Origin: Hyphomicrobiales bacterium
GTDB taxonomy: Bacteria; Pseudomonadota; Alphaproteobacteria; Rhizobiales; Xanthobacteraceae
Assembly (NCBI GenBank): GCA_003140315.1
Contig: PLJS01000055.1
Coordinates: 2,152 to 52,946 of the forward strand
Length of the DNA stretch: 50,795 nt
Reading direction: 5' to 3'
The stretch's first letter is position 1; the number at the start of each line of letters is the position of its first letter. The position numbers were made by a program, and so were the translations under genes. Below, one piece after another: positions 50,718 through 50,795 of this stretch. Below the pieces are notes generated by a model. The model saw only the letters and a program-made list of their open reading frames with translations, was not told the DNA's origin and did no database searches.

Positions 50718-50795
50718 CACGGCCCCCTCACCTCCCCCTGAAAGGGAGAGAGAGCGCGCGGTGAACAACCTTTCCCCGTCATCCTGAGCGACCGT
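50718..50795. repeat. Palindromic intergenic repeat at the right edge
   Basis: CCCCCTCACCTCCCCCTGAA then AGGGAGAGAGAG forms an imperfect palindrome of the family at 7243-7265. The final CCGTCATCCTGAG looks like the start of another dispersed repeat, cut by the window end. Confidence 0.6.

Noticed and set aside
1-50795. Reassigned stop codon (TAG or TGA as sense codon)
   Set aside because: TAG ends clean genes at 20667, 26159, 40193, 41290 and 47320, and TGA ends many more, including conserved genes of normal length. In-frame stops occur only in a few genes.

Overview
The window looks like a chromosome segment of a high-GC alphaproteobacterium of the order Hyphomicrobiales, closest in style to the Bradyrhizobiaceae (Bradyrhizobium, Rhodopseudomonas, Afipia). 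The basis is an Omp25-type small beta-barrel porin, unpaired Bug-type solute-binding proteins, an extensin-like protein, a YidB protein, the gene order pdxH / RT0821-like lipoprotein / dnaJ-like / fabI / phosphatase / aroC / ribB, and several families of short palindromic intergenic repeats. No rRNA, tRNA, CRISPR array or intact transposase was recognised. Taxonomy and functions are judged by eye, without database searches.

Left part (1-6259): accessory and decaying. It begins inside a type IA topoisomerase (minus strand, cut by the window edge), followed by a frameshifted Omp25-like porin, a four-repeat DUF347/COG4705 membrane protein, a small unknown gene bracketed by a 21-bp direct repeat, an intact TylF-like O-methyltransferase, a 5'-truncated second methyltransferase and a small membrane protein whose 3' end runs into that fragment. 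Base composition is visibly more AT-rich and gene density is low.

Central part (6260-19055): catabolism and envelope. A Bug protein, a sugar-acid dehydratase of the IlvD/Edd family, a broken 2-hydroxyacid dehydrogenase, a second Bug protein (opposite strand) and an MBL-fold hydrolase suggest uptake and oxidation of a sugar acid or hydroxy acid. A minus-strand series follows: an AlkK-like acyl-CoA synthetase, an AlkJ-like GMC oxidoreductase, a YjgN (DUF898) membrane protein, an M48 metallopeptidase and a DUF1499 membrane protein.

Middle right (19056-32316): an extensin-like protein, a CPBP protease, an orphan HigA-type antitoxin, an amidase, an HNH-like protein, a class III aminotransferase, a metallophosphoesterase, a lipoprotein L,D-transpeptidase, a 59-aa conserved small protein, a CorA transporter with two in-frame ambers, and an MHYT-PAS-GGDEF-EAL regulator with two frameshifts.

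Right part (32341-50795): an SDR, pdxH diverging from an RT0821-like lipoprotein, a dnaJ-like gene, a damaged RelE/XRE toxin-antitoxin pair, an ICMT-like methyltransferase, a TetR remnant, the fabI-phosphatase-aroC-ribB series, a MetE-like protein, small conserved proteins, LtrA with an in-frame amber, an ABC-F ATPase, a class II aldolase, a hemerythrin, and lastly a SET-domain protein overlapping an acyltransferase-like gene.

The most notable overall feature is the number of single-base lesions in otherwise well-preserved genes: at least six one-base frameshifts and five in-frame stops. TAG and TGA also end many normal genes here, so this is not a changed genetic code. Recent gene decay, sequence error and, for the ambers only, readthrough are the competing explanations.
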